This document shows, one piece after another, positions 31,310 to 43,397 of a DNA stretch of 64,000 nt. The notes under the pieces are model-generated. The model made no database searches, was not told the origin of the DNA, and saw nothing but the letters and a program-made list of their open reading frames with translations. The DNA lies in assembly GCA_012184525.1 (NCBI GenBank), contig WOFQ01000009.1, forward strand, positions 434,001 through 498,000. The letters are read 5' to 3'. How positions within the stretch are numbered: the stretch's first letter is position 1; every line of letters begins with the position of its first letter. This stretch comes from Xenoacremonium recifei. Taxonomy: Eukaryota; Ascomycota; Sordariomycetes; Hypocreales; Nectriaceae. A program made the position numbers and the translations under genes.

Positions 31310-32752
31310 AGCTGGGGCTGCCACATTCTATGCCTGTGTTGGGAGATCGACGGGGGTGCAGAGAGGCAGAATCCAGCTCGTATTTTGAGGGCACAGCTGG
31401 TGATGGCTGTGAACAAAGAACGTGGTGTTTTGGAGCAGCGAGTTGAGGTGGATGGATATGGATAGTTGACAGCGTCAGAGTGGGGCTTCTGCCAGGCTGT
31501 CCTCCGGGCCACTTTCGGCCGAGAGTCACTGATTAATCCACTATGAATGACATTGTTCAGCATAGGATTCGTTCAATTTGAAACTTCTGTATGGAGTAAT
31601 CGGAATAAGTATTGGCAGGTAAGCAAGCAGCCTTGCCATATTGGTGGTGTTTCCATTCGCTGAGTTCAACCGCCCTGTTCGGAGAATTATACCACTGAAA
31701 GTATGCTCGAGGCTTGCTTTCTGCCCCTCCAAAGCACCAATGGGGTGGTTTCCGGGCCTTGCATGAAATATGCCCGATTTATGAGCAGCTTCTCGCCTTG
31801 TGCAGAATGGGGTGGTGGCTGTGCTGGGCTGTGGTGGTGGCACAGGTGTAGCGCTTCTCAGACGATCGACATGACAAACATCCCGTCACGATAATTGTTC
31901 ATGTGTTAATTTACGGGTGCATTGTTGCTTTCTCGGGTGCTCAAATTAAGATGTTGCAGGTCAATTAGCGGGCCTACATACAGCGGGGAGAGTGTGAGGT
32001 GGGCAGTAAATAGGGACGGGACGGGAGACAGTCTAACCATATCAACAAACTTGAACAGGAACAACTTGTTAATGGTCCATTTCAACAGCAACAGGCTCAC
32101 CTCAGGCACCGCAGAATTGCACCTCAAACGCACATCACCCTCTCCCGCCACCACGACTCTCATCACCTCACCGGCGGAATTCGCAGGCGACCCCTGCAGA
32201 ATAGAGAGAGGTACAACCCCTGATCCAGACCAACCAGCTATCTAGGGGCCCGTCGCAGCGCTAAGACGTTAATCTCGACCTCTAAATCAACTGTAATGCT
32301 GGCCGCAGCGAATCAGCTCCCGCCAATTTCAACTCCCCAATTCCAGCTCCCTGCCCAGATCATCGGGCCTTGAACCCAGCATTCTTGGGAAGCATGACGT
32401 CCAAAGTAGAGATTGCCACTGGCAGGGCGAAGCTACGTGCGTGCCTTGGCCATTCCTGCAACTTACACCTTCAGCCATCTCCTGTTCTTCCACCTCGGCG
32501 TCCTGATACTGCCTTGTGAGGTGGTGGCTGCATTGATAGCACTGACTGACTGATTATTGCCTGCTGCAGTGCCACCGGTGTTGATTCAGCGACGGAAGCG
32601 TCTTCCGGGAAGAGGTTCGGTTCGGTTCAGTTCAGGCTCGGGTTCATAATAAGCGCCTGCTGCCCTCGCGGTTGACTACTTCCCGTCCCGCACTCTACCC
32701 TTCTCAACCTCTATTCTCGCTCTATTCTGCGAAGACGCGATACGAGAGCATC
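31310..32752. promoter_or_regulatory. Divergent promoter region between the J-protein and DOMON-b561 genes
   Basis: About 1.4 kb with no recognised coding sequence. A pentanucleotide-like run (ggttcggttcggttcagttc) lies near 32615-32635. A small overlapping upstream frame precedes the J-protein start (MWQPQLCRHTSPS). Otherwise nothing was seen. Confidence 0.4.
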
Positions 32753-34426
32753 ATGCTACTTCGTAACTTTGGGCGGGTTGCCCTATCTGCGGTTGCAGGT
32801 GAGTACCTCTTCACACTCTTACACCATTTGCGTCCCCGTATCTCTCTGTCCTCCCCAACTCCTGCTTCGCCATCTTGACCTGCCTCCTACATCACCATAT
32901 CCAAATCCCAATTCAACTACCTTCTCCGACACCGGCTAAAGACCATCTACAGCACTTGTCACCCTTGTTCATGCCGACAATAACGACACCGACATCGACA
33001 ACCCCAGCGGCCAATCCACCTTCATCTCGCCCGGCTCTCAAATCGCCTTCGCCCTCACCGTCCCCGACCATGGCAACGCCGACATATACTTCGCGCTTCG
33101 CGTCCCCGTCGGCATTTCCTGGGGCGCCGTCGGCCTCGGCAGCGACGACATGGCCGGCGCGCTGTTCCTGATGCTATACTTGAACGAGGCCGGCGACAAC
33201 GTTACCTTCTCGCCGCGCGTCGCCTACGGGAACTATGAGCCGGCCTTTTACGATGAAGCCGATGTCGAGCCGCTGCCAGGCACGGGTGTTTTCGAGGATC
33301 ACATGGTTTTTGTTGCGCGGTGTAGCAACTGTCGTAATTGGCCGGCCAAGGACAGCTCAGGGGGCATGATTGATGTCAACTCGCCCAGTCAGAAGGGCAT
33401 CTATGCGTTCGGGCCCAAGGAGAACTATGGCAGCGATAGTACGTCGGCACCGCTCATGTATCATCAGGAGTATGGCTCGTTTACGATCGACATGGGACGC
33501 ACCAAGGGAGCGGCTGATGCGCCGGTGCTGGATGAAGATACCGTCATGGAGGGCACGCAGCTGAATAGCCGGCACACAGGCAAGTCAGACTGGAAGGCAA
33601 CGCTCCATGGTGTGGTCATGATTCTCTGCATCGTAGGTCTGATGCCCGCGGGGGTGGTGTTGTTGAGATTCGGAGGCTGGGTGAGGTGGCATGCCGTGAA
33701 CCAGACTGTGGCCCTCGTTGGAGTTCTAGGCGGGTTCGCCTTGGGTATTCTGTCCAGCTTTTACTATCAACGGGTAAGTTTGATGATTCAGAGAAGAGTC
33801 CAAATGGTAGCAAGCTGACATGCCTCCAGTCTCGCGGCTTCAAGTCAACCCACCAGGTCGTGGGCTTCATAATCGTAGCCTTCCTACTGTGTCAATTCTT
33901 GCTAGGGTTTCTCCATCACAAGCAGTACAAAGCCACCCAGGCTCCGTCCAGATATGGCAAAATTCATCTCTGGCTAGGAAGATTGATTCTCTTCTTGGGC
34001 ACACTGAATGCCTTCCTGTGAGTATTCTCTGGCTAACCTCACCTCATTCGCTAACCACCAAAAAGGGGTTTCACCTTTGCTCTGAATCGCCAGTACGGTA
34101 TGATCCTCGCAGGCATCATAATCCTTGTTTGTTTCGGCAGTCTAGCGCTCCTTTTCGGAAAGAGATACCTCGACAGCAAGCGTGGGCGGCCACAACAGGA
34201 TCCCTTGGCGAGCCCTCCACAATATCAATCCCAGGATGCTTGGAGACAGCCGCAAGCTTCCTCAAGCTCAGCCTATCCATCGGATCCTCCACCTGGATAC
34301 GAGCCGCCTTCAAATCAAGACCAGATTGGTCTTCGACCTATGTCACCATGGAGACCGCATGAGGGAAAGAATGACGACTATGACGGAGACTTAGGAAGTG
34401 AACAACGGCCAAGAGAGTTTTCCTGA
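32753..34426 (+). CDS. DOMON-cytochrome b561 membrane protein (471 aa)
   Basis: Four exons: 32753-32798, 32953-33773, 33830-34017 and 34066-34426. A signal peptide (MLLRNFGRVALSAVAALVTL) leads to a DOMON / cellobiose-dehydrogenase-cytochrome-like domain (about 30-210; IYFALRVPVGISWGAVGLGS, then DDMAGALFLML). A b561-like membrane domain follows, with five hydrophobic spans and four well-placed His (TLHGVVM, RWHAVNQ, STHQVVGF, KIHLWLG) as expected for two b hemes. A cytosolic Pro/Gln-rich tail contains PPGYEPP. Family knowledge: such fusions are thought to move electrons across the plasma membrane, often in iron reduction; the donor here is unknown. Introns 2 and 3 follow standard GT-AG rules and fall inside the membrane domain. 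Confidence 0.88.
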
Positions 34427-34644
34427 AGAGCTCAGTAGTTCCTAGTCTCGGGGATTGTACGGTCTGATACGGTGTTATTTGGTTAAGGCAACTGAAGTCT
34501 TGGAGTTAGGGTAAAGGCCGCAAGAACACATCTGGTATTGCTGTTCGCCGATGTTGTTTAGAACTTGGGACGCGGCCATGTCTATTTGATGAAAAATAAT
34601 GGACTTTTCTATCTTCTACCTAAACAATGGCTTAACTTGCGATG

Positions 34645-36467
34645 CTACGCTCTACCTTCTCGGGTCATACCGTCTATGGGTTCGTCCTCCTCGTCCCCCT
34701 CCAGCCATATCTCATGCCCGTCGCCATCTCGAAGTAACAAACTCGCCATGAAGTTGCAGATGGCAACGACAGCGAGGATCCAATACGCCAACCCCACCAT
34801 CCCCCTATCTAGACCGTACCCAAATATCACACCTCCTGCGATAGGCCCAACCGTCCGTCCAAAGCTGCTCACGCTCTGCCCCAACCCATGAATCGTCCCT
34901 AGAACACTCGGGTGCGGCGAGCAGTTGTTCACCAGAATGGTCTGGCTCGGGAGCGCAAATGTTCGTCCCAGCACCTGCACGAACAGCACACAACAAAGGG
35001 CCATCCAGATCAACGCTCCCGTCTTCGCAGATGGAGGCGGCGTACTGCTGGGCACAACCGCGAGGAACGGCACGAGGCAATACGCAATCGGGAAACAGCA
35101 CAGCGCAAACCGCAACGCGCGCACAGTTCCCAGTCTCGCTGACAGCCGCGGGTACAGAAACAGCTGCAGCGTGATTCCGATGACACCTAGGATAGCCATC
35201 GCCATGCCCACACTGCGCGGCGCAAGCCCGACGCCTCCCGTGAAGTGGAAGGGCAGATGGCGCGCAGGCGCTGAGGGGCTTGCTGGGTCGTAGACGGGTG
35301 TCGAGAGGAAGACGAACCAGAGTGAGTTGAAGGTGCCGACGTGTATGGCCTGGAGAAAGTGTGCGACAAAGGTCAGCGCGACGTTGCGTGTGAAGATGCG
35401 CCGGAAGGGGAGGCGCTGCGTGTATCGTGGCCGGCCGTGCTTTTTGGGGGCTTGCCGGCTCAGTTCGACGTCTTCGCTGGCGACGGAGGAGTAGCTGATA
35501 TCTCGCGAGTGTCCGGATGAGTTCTTCCAGAGTCTTGCGACCAGCCAGCGCCGCAGCCGGGTTCCCATGTCAGGATGGTCTCGCAGTGCGTCCAGCGTCT
35601 CTTCCAGCCCGAGCCATACAGATAGCGCGGCGGCTGTGAGAAAGACGGCGCTGACGATGTTGGGCAGCGCATAGGGGAAGTCGACGAAGAAGCCCTTCGT
35701 CCCGAAGACACTGGGATAGCTCGCTGCCGGATCCGACAGGACACCACCCATGATCGGACCAACAATTACACCTATGTTGAAAGTCATGGGCAGTAACAAG
35801 AACGCCCTGCTCTGGAACCGCTTCTGGCGCACAATCTCGCTGATCATAGTGCGCATAACACCCACGTTGCCGTTCGTCGCGCCGCCCAGCGTACGAAAGG
35901 CCAATGCCATGGCAAACGACCGCGAAAGCCCAAAACCCAGACACGAGATAGCCGTGCCGAAAAGCCCGATCAGCAGGACTGTCTTGCGGCCGGCGCGCGG
36001 CGAGTCGGCGATGCGGCCCCAGAGCATGGCGGTGAGGAACTGCGCGGCTGTGAAGGAGGCGTGCAGGATGCCGGCTTGGGCGGCGATGGTGGAGGAGGGG
36101 AGCTCGGGGGAGAATGAGCGGAGTTGGTAGAACATATAAGACTATTAGAGAATTAGTATTTCGTGTCTCAATTATATCGAGAGAAGGGGTGACTTACTTG
36201 GAGAGATGTCTGGACCAGAGGCTCACTCATTCGAGCGAGGGTGATGACTCCCAGTTGGCGCTTCCGCGGGAGGTCTCGCCATGAGACGGGGGCTTTGGGA
36301 TCGTAGGCTTCATTCTTGATGGGCGGTGTCCCTGGAGGAGGTGATTCCGGTTCTATTGTGGTTGAGGGGCCGTCGAGGTCTGGTAGGTCCGCGAGGGACG
36401 CCGCGCTGGAGTCATGCTTGAGGAAGTGTTCCGACTCTTCGGGGGTGTCGAGTTGATCATGCCTCAT
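34645..36467 (-). CDS. MFS transporter, DHA1 drug:H+ antiporter type (588 aa)
   Basis: Two exons, 36467-36198 and 36141-34645, with a 56-nt phase-0 intron (gtaagt...tag); the junction reads SLQSYMFYQLRSF. A disordered, acidic N-terminus of about 70 residues precedes 12 membrane segments. Motif A is intact (GRIADSPRAGRKTVLLIGL) and the TM5 motif (NIGVIVGPIMGGVL) fits the antiporter branch. A long central loop separates the halves. This type includes YCR023C-like and zinc-induced-facilitator-like members; the substrate cannot be deduced. The C-terminus is acidic (DEEDEPIDGM). It converges on the DOMON-b561 gene with about 220 nt between stops. Confidence 0.85.
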
Positions 36468-37166
36468 CTAATCTATTGAAAGAAGCAAGAAGGGTCTTTT
36501 ACGAGGTTCAATGTAAGCCTTTGGGTTGGATCTCGAGTGTAAGTCGCCAATCGGTTATGGCGGGTCGAGCGTCCAGTCAGATTATAGACTTTAGTTATAA
36601 GAATAAAAGTGAATAAAAGAAAGGAAAAAAGGAAACCCCTCCAGTAAAGTACGGAGTATCAACCCCCGACGTTGCTCAACGTCACGGCATGAGAGTCACA
36701 AACTGCATGAGATAAGCGGAACTAAAAACCTGCAACTTGCGTGCTTTGGGCGACTTCGGCACTCTCGACCCGAGATGCAGATCATGTGGAGGAAGAGGGA
36801 TGGTTGGATGGCTCGGAGGAAGGACGGATTTACGGCCATCTTCAGAGAACTCCTCTGCATTAGTGTCTATCTGTGGCGGTAAATGGCTGTGATGGCAACT
36901 GGATGCCCGGATCTGGATATGCATCTCTTAAGTGGGCGTAAGAGTATTGTTAGCTGAGGTGCTTGGGAAAATTGCATCCAACTAAGGATGAGCGGGACGA
37001 CCGGGGCTCTACCATCCTATATCAGCTAACAACACCAACTCATCTAATAGCATTAACGGTGTTATGTTCCATAACCCTTTGACAATATTGATAGGGCTGG
37101 ATCTACTACTTTTAACAAGCGTGATTCAGATCCTTGTCCCGATAGCAGAGAAAATCCACGTTGCGG
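36468..37166. other. Gene-free stretch between MFS gene 2 and the second APH-like gene
   Basis: It carries the MFS gene 2 promoter and the 3' end of the APH-like gene. The sequence around 36600-36650 is AT-rich. No exon is recognised. Confidence 0.4.
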
Positions 37167-38122
37167 CTAAACGTGCTGCCACTTAGACAGGGCAATAAGA
37201 TCGACCAGTTCATCATGATACAGTTGCGGAAATATGTCTTCCGTATACTGTCTCCAGTCATTGCAACCCGTGTCGGCAGGGCGCTGGAAGAACTTGACGT
37301 ACTCCCAATATTCAGGGTACCAGCCTGCTTCTTCCCAGTCCACGATTCCCTCGATTTTTCCTTCGTGAACCAGAATGTTCCGAGGCGTAAGATCGCAGTG
37401 CGAGAGTACAACTCGATGGCCCGTTTGTAGTCGTCGAGAAAACGCTTCTCTTACGAGCGAGGGTGTCTGTTCAAATAGGGACGAGAGCAGATATTCATTA
37501 AAAGCGTGCTCATCGAGACAAGAAGGAGCGTGGTACGTGAAGTACACTCTCGTATCTCGAATCTCCTTACCATCGCAGGCACCTATAAGATTCGGTGGCG
37601 GTGTCGCGGCCCTCATCTTCTCGACTATTACCCGGAGTTGACGAGCAATATCTTTCTTCTGCTCGACCGTCATTTCAGGCCACAATTTGTCCAGACTTTG
37701 TCCTCGGACATGGCTCATCCGGATATGGTTTTGGCCATCAGGATCAGTACGCACATATATCACAAGTGGCACCGGAACACCAGCATTCGTGGCCACTCGG
37801 AGAGCCTCAGCTTCTCCCAGGGCGATACGCTTCCCCGACTTAACGACGGTGTTGTCAACGTGCAACACAACTCGACGGTTGAACATCTTGTGCAGCACCA
37901 CGGCGCCTGCTGAGTTTAGCTAGGAGAAATGAGTCTGTCCGCTGCAGACAGACCTGGCCCGAGTTCGCCCTCAGATTCAGACTCATCAGAAGATCGTGCT
38001 TGACCTGGGGCTTTCCGCCTTTCTCGCATCCTAGCCGTGAGACCAGTCTCGCCTGGTTGTTTGCCCCGAGAGCGCGATACCGCGTAAGTCGCCGAGGGCG
38101 TTGTCTCTAAAGCGTCTTTCAT
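37167..38122 (-). CDS. Second aminoglycoside-phosphotransferase-like protein (about 264 aa)
   Basis: The main exon is 37919-37167 and carries a full APH core: HVDNTVVKSGKRIALGEAEA, IRMSHVRGQSLDKLW, the catalytic segment VVLSHCDLTPRNILVHEGK and the metal-binding IEGIVDWEEAGWYPEYWEY. Catalytic HxD (HCD), Asn and the IVDWE Asp are all present, so activity is likely. The 5' end is uncertain. A TAG lies in frame just before 37919, so either translation starts at an internal Met (HKMFNRR) or an upstream exon exists. The best candidate is 38122-38081 (MKDALETTPSATYA) joined over gtatcg...tag, giving LNSAGAVVLHKMF at the junction. The protein is small for the family. Unlike the gene at 21996, it keeps the active-site His. 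Confidence 0.75.
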
Positions 38123-38690
38123 AATACTGGAGTGGGTGAGACTGGTGTTATGATCTAAGTTACGAAGGACATGAAGGAGTTCACCTCCGCTTGTAAGTGC
38201 GGCGTCTCACATTCTCGTGGCGCGAACGTTACAGTAACGGCCTCAACATGATTGGGCCGTTTCAAACGTCAGAAACGTCAGAAATGGATCGGGATGGAGA
38301 ACGGAATTGACGGCTCGGAAGATCAAAGCTATTAAAAAATTCGACCATCCCAGGAAACTCCTCAAAATCAACCAAAGTAATACAAAATAACACTCGAAAG
38401 CAAATCAATTGATCATATCGCAGAAGTTCCGTTGTAATCGTCATAGCGATCCTCCGTCCTTGACACCTCAGGCCGCCATCTCCCAATTCGCCTCGGGAAT
38501 TCCTCCCCGGCTAATCCGCGGCATCTCCCCCCAGCCAATCACCGCCCTTCCAATTCCACCACCCCCGGAATAGCTGAGAGGCGAACAATCACCACCACCA
38601 CAATCCACTCGCCTCCAACGTCAACCATCCTCCTCCTCCTCCCTCGCGAACCGCCCATCTCCCCTCCAACAGCCTCCTGTCGCCTTCGAG
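38123..38690. promoter_or_regulatory. Divergent promoter region of the APH-like and NUKM genes
   Basis: The 568-nt gap separates two divergent starts. The NUKM side is strongly CT-rich (near 38560-38690), typical of a highly expressed fungal gene. Confidence 0.45.
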
Positions 38691-39532
38691 ATGCTGCCCG
38701 CTTCGCGATCCTCGGCCGCAATGGCCCTGCGAGGTACGTCCAATTGCTTCCTCTGCAGGCTCTCCGGGAACCCGGCTGGAAGGGGCGCTGTTTTTGTGCA
38801 TTTTTCCTTGGACGCCATTGAGGTGCTGATTAGCTCGTACAGTCAAGCCGACGACGTCTCTCGTGCCCCTCCGAGCCGCCGCTGCCTTTACCACCGCGTC
38901 CCGGAAAGATGCCAGGGCCGTGACCCAGCATTCGAGCCCGTCGGGCCTCGCCAAGGTCCGCAAGGAGGTGCCTCTCCCCAGCGAGGAGGGCACCAAGGGC
39001 GTCATCCAATATGCGCTGTACGTGCTCCCGGACATTTGACAACAACTCCAATGGATTGGCAGCTAACAATGCCCACTACAGCACCTCCCTCGATGTCATC
39101 GCCAACTGGGCCCGCCAGTCCTCGCTCTGGCCCATGACCTTCGGCCTGGCCTGCTGCGCTGTCGAGATGATGCACCTGTCCGCGCCGCGATACGACCAGG
39201 ACCGTCTGGGCATCATCTTCCGAGCCTCGCCCCGCCAGTCGGACGTGATGATCGTGGCCGGCACGCTGACCAACAAGATGGCGCCGGCCCTGCGCCAGGT
39301 GTACGATCAGATGCCCGAGCCGCGCTGGGTCGTGTCCATGGGCAGCTGCGCCAACGGCGGCGGCTACTACCACTACAGCTACAGCGTCGTGCGCGGCTGC
39401 GACCGCATCGTCCCCGTCGACATCTACGTCCCCGGATGCCCGCCCACCAGCGAGGCCCTCATGTACGGCATCTTCCAGCTGCAGCGCAAGATGCGGAATA
39501 CCAAGATCACCCGCATGTGGTACCGACGATGA
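38691..39532 (+). CDS. NADH:ubiquinone oxidoreductase 20 kDa subunit NUKM/PSST (222 aa)
   Basis: Three exons: 38691-38733, 38843-39017 and 39082-39532 (introns of 109 and 64 nt). The N-terminus is a mitochondrial presequence (MLPASRSSAAMALR then VKPTTSLVPLRAAA). The mature core contains FGLACCAVEMM, with Cys97 and Cys98, MGSCANGGGYYHYS (Cys162) and VDIYVPGCPPTSEALMYG (Cys192). These four Cys bind cluster N2, the last iron-sulfur cluster before ubiquinone in complex I. The protein is nuclear-encoded and works in the matrix arm of complex I at the membrane junction. Length and all motifs match the family, so it is certainly functional by sequence. Confidence 0.96.
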
Positions 39533-40571
39533 GGTGGCGGCGGAGCACGCGAGCGAAACGAGTCGAGGAAGAGAGGAGGCATCACACATTACCGCCGCCG
39601 CACATGGGATAGCAGGGACTATGCATGGGAGGCAAACGGACGCCATGAGAGCTGGAGTGCGGGGGATGGCCCAGGCGGACGTCTTTCTTTTGTTGTTAAC
39701 TAGCACGGGTGTATATACTGGGCATCACACCGGTACAAGTGTAGAAGGAATAAAATTTGTACAACACCAAGTTGTATGTTTGTTGATGCTGACGTGATTG
39801 TGATTGTATGCCGAGGTTATTCGCCCACTATTATAACCACCAGAACGACAAGAAAGTCTGAGGATTCTCGAAAATAGATGAATCAAATGGAATTGTCAAG
39901 ATTGAAGATTTCCTTGCTTAAATGAATAACTATGCATTCCATATCGATTCCGCTAAACTGATGCTAACCAATCTCAACCCGTATTTCCATAAACCGGTGT
40001 AGTTCCTTAACATCCCCGTAACAACAACCCATTAACTTCCAGCTAGATGTTTTTATAGATGGTCCTAAATATTGCGCAAAATAAAACCACGAGCACCCAC
40101 CTAGCCCGAATATACAAGGCGGATAGCAACCACTAGTTTTCTTGATCTGATATATTGAAGCGCTGGGCAGCTATAATTCGCGTTCGTTTCTCCCAGGGGA
40201 CAATATCCAGATACCGCACACTTCACACTCCCCAAACATGTACAGGTGTCACCTGGCCCTCGCGATCCGTGAACGGGAGAGACCTGGATCGGTTGTTCAA
40301 AACGCGATGCGCACGGCAGAGAAACCAGATTTGCGTTGCTTAAGATGACATTCATTCCACCAGCGCCGAACGACCCAGGTCTGACCACTCTTGAAACCAA
40401 AGAAACATACCCAAAAAGATGACATTGTGAGCGAGAGAGGGGTGGGCAGGACGGAGGGTCTTGTACAGGGACTCAGGTCTCGCAGTCGTCTCGCAGTCCG
40501 CTAGTGACATACATGCCTTGCCTTGTCTCATTGCGGATCTTCCTGCATTCATCATCATCATCGATAACCTT
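39533..40571. other. 3' intergenic stretch between NUKM and RSP5
   Basis: Both flanking genes end here. A polyadenylation-signal-like AATAAA follows NUKM at 39749-39754. AT-rich sequence occupies 39850-40090. No gene was seen. Confidence 0.45.
39749..39754 (+). terminator. AATAAA-like polyadenylation element after NUKM
   Basis: The hexamer lies about 217 bases after the NUKM stop codon, in a position expected for 3' end formation. Fungal signals are loose, so this is only suggestive. Confidence 0.35.
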
Positions 40572-43397
40572 CTACTCTTGTCCGAAGCCCATAGTCTCTT
40601 CCACAGCAATCGTGAGCTTCTGCTGCAACATTTCAAGATTCTTGTAAGGCGGCAGGTCCAGTCGGTTGAAGCTGGACAAGGTTAGTTTCCAGCTATCATA
40701 GCATATAACATCAGAAAAAAAACATACCATGTGTGTGCCTTGGGCAGATTGTTAATCTCTCCCGCCTTCTCAATCGTGAATCTTCGAGGGCCATCGCTGC
40801 CCTGAAGATCTTTGAAGCCGTTAACCGGGATTCGGGAGGTACCAGTAGTAAATTGTAGGAGGCGAGATTTCTGTTCTCCATCCCACGACCTAACCGTCTG
40901 CCAGAAATTCTGGACAACCTCGTCGGACTCGGTGTAGCCACGGTAATCAGTGTGCTTCTTCCAGTCGTCAACGTCGATCTCAGCAATACCGCCGATGAGC
41001 AATTCAAGCTCACGCTCATCAAAGACGTTGATCAACTCCTGGGGAATCAATTCCTGGAATCCTTCCTTGAACGCCTGGAACTGCTCCGCAATGCGCTTCT
41101 CGATGCGCCACTTGACCATCAGGTCAACGTACTCCTTCTTGTTCTCGTTGGTGACCTCGATGTTTCGGCCATCAGGGATGAGATCCTCAGTGGTCATGAC
41201 ACCAAATCGCTCGTCCTCGGTCGAAAACGTCTGCTCGAGAATGCCACCCGAGATATCATTGTCCAACATCCACTGCAGAGATCGGTGGAAATCGGCATCC
41301 ACACCCTCCATATCAGCAAGGGCGACTGCCTTGCCAAGAACCATTTTGTACAGCGCGCCAATGAAGAATGCATCAAGGAATCGTCGGTGGAAAATAGCCA
41401 AGCCGACCACTCGGCCGATGAACTTGAAGTAATTGAGATGCTCGGGGTTGATGCCGGAATGAGGGTTGATCTGAAGGGTATAGTTGTCGTGTGCGGAGTA
41501 TTCGAAAAGACAGTAAAAGGGGTTGAACATTTCGTGTGATAGCAGGAAGAAGAACTCTCGAGACAGACCGCCGTAGTCCAGACCGTCCTCGCCGTCGAAC
41601 TTGATCATCAAGCGCTTCTTCAAATCAGTGGCAGATTGGCGAGTAATCTCGGCAAACGAATCTTCGAAGATGTGCGATCGTCTGACCTTGATGTGGCACT
41701 GCCCACTGAGAATGCGCATAGCAGGTTGAGATCGGAAGTAGATGAGCTTTCGGCGGAAGTCTCGCTTGTACTGGGGAACGTTCTGGTCCAAAGATGAGGG
41801 CAGGCGAGGGTCGTCCCAGGTGGTTGTCTTCGTGTTGTGATCTACAAAATAGACACGGGCAGTGTTGGTAAGACGCATTTCCCACCCACTTGGCAAGGGG
41901 CCGAGTTGCGAGACAGGCTGTTGCTGAATCTGTCCGTTCGCATTGTTCTGGCCACCGTACATTCGGATGTATTGCTGTCGGCGCGGATCGACCCATGTCG
42001 TAGTTCGCGTGTTATGGTCAACGAAGTACGGGCGACCTTCGGGCGTCCAGCGCTGTTCCCAGCCTGGAGGAAGCTCTCCGCTCCCGGGGCTGGTCGCCCC
42101 CGTGTGCATCATCTGAGTGTTAGTCTGCGGGCTTCCCGATTGCGGCGACGACTGCGCATGCATCGTTGGCGAGTTTGACCCGGTTCTATCCTCGGGCAGA
42201 GTTCGGTTCTGATGCCTCTGGCGCTCAACTTGTGTAGCGGCTTCTCGATCGTTGCGAGCCTCTTGCGAACCACCACTGGCGCTGGGGCGGTTCCAGCTCG
42301 TAGTCCTGGTGTTGTGATCAACGTAGTACGTTCGTCCCAAGTTGTCTTCTCGACGTTCCCATCCGGCGGGAAGTCGTCCCTGGGCATCTTCAAACGGACT
42401 AAGCTGGCTGGACTGGCGCAACTGCGGCGCATTGGCCGGCCCGGGGGCATTCGGGAGGCCCCCAGATGTGATGCTCGCAGGTCGGATTGGCAAGTTGACT
42501 TGAGAGCTGCTGCCAGCCCCATTTGTTCCGGACATTGAAGAGCCAGGGCGGCCATCGGTCGTAGGGGCGGAAAGAGTCGAGAGGTTGGAGGCGCCAGGAA
42601 CAAGACCCGGTCGGTTCGTTGCGGCTTGAGGGCCGCCACGCGCGGGGGCGTTCAGGTTGCATGATAGGTTGATAATGAGCTTTCCGTGAACAACGAGGTT
42701 GTCGGTCGACTTCTTCAGATCTCTCGTGAGCATCTGGTCTGTTTAGACGCATGTTGATTAGCAAGAACTGTCACTACGAAGACGGCGAGACAAACCATCA
42801 GCATCGGGACCGATCTCCGGGATGACATCTCCAATCCGGATATTGATGACACCCAGGAAACCTTGGTCCTTCTTCTTGAACTTTTTTTGGTCGAAGACCT
42901 GAACAGCTAGAATGCCATCCTCGTTGGTGCGGCTGCGAGCGACGGGTCAGTCGATTACTGATGGCGATGGCGGGGCAAAGCTTGCATACAAGTCAAAACT
43001 CTCGTTCCAGTATGGGTTCAGCGTTCTCTTGCTGACGGTTGTGGTCCTGGTCTGCTCTCCGTTGATGGTCGCAACGGCGAAGGGGTCAGGGAAACCTGGA
43101 AGAGTCAACACGAGGGTCCTCAGTGCTGGCTTTTGGGAGGCAACATACGAAAGACATCTCGCTTGTACAGGCCGTCGGCTGCGATGACTAGAATGATGTC
43201 AATACCGGGCACCGGTCGAAGGTGAACGTCAGCGACGCAAAGAACCTACTCGTGACTCGCAAATTGGGCCGACTACAGGATATGTCAGCTTCAGAGCTTC
43301 AGGAGACGGGTCGCGTGGGATGCAATCAGGGAGCCAGCCAGCGTGACGGCGACAGAGAGACTTACTTTGGCAGCCCAGCATCGGGGCGACTACTCAT
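40572..43397 (-). CDS. NEDD4-family HECT ubiquitin ligase, Rsp5/HulA orthologue (815 aa)
   Basis: Seven exons: 43397-43366, 43272-43250, 43187-43149, 43095-42990, 42932-42796, 42738-40728 and 40671-40572. The first three are very short (32, 23 and 39 nt). Domains in order: C2 (about 1-140, with AADGLYKRDVFRFPDPFAV and NPYWNESFDF), WW1 (235-264), WW2 (335-364), WW3 (394-423) and a HECT domain (about 460-815). The catalytic Cys is Cys783 in HTCFNRLDLPPY, and its codon is split by the last intron. Each WW domain keeps both signature Trp/Pro positions. Family knowledge: Rsp5/HulA with arrestin adaptors ubiquitylates plasma-membrane transporters and other cargo. Reading into the last intron would give a ligase without the active Cys. 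The domain set and length are those of fungal orthologues. Confidence 0.95.
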
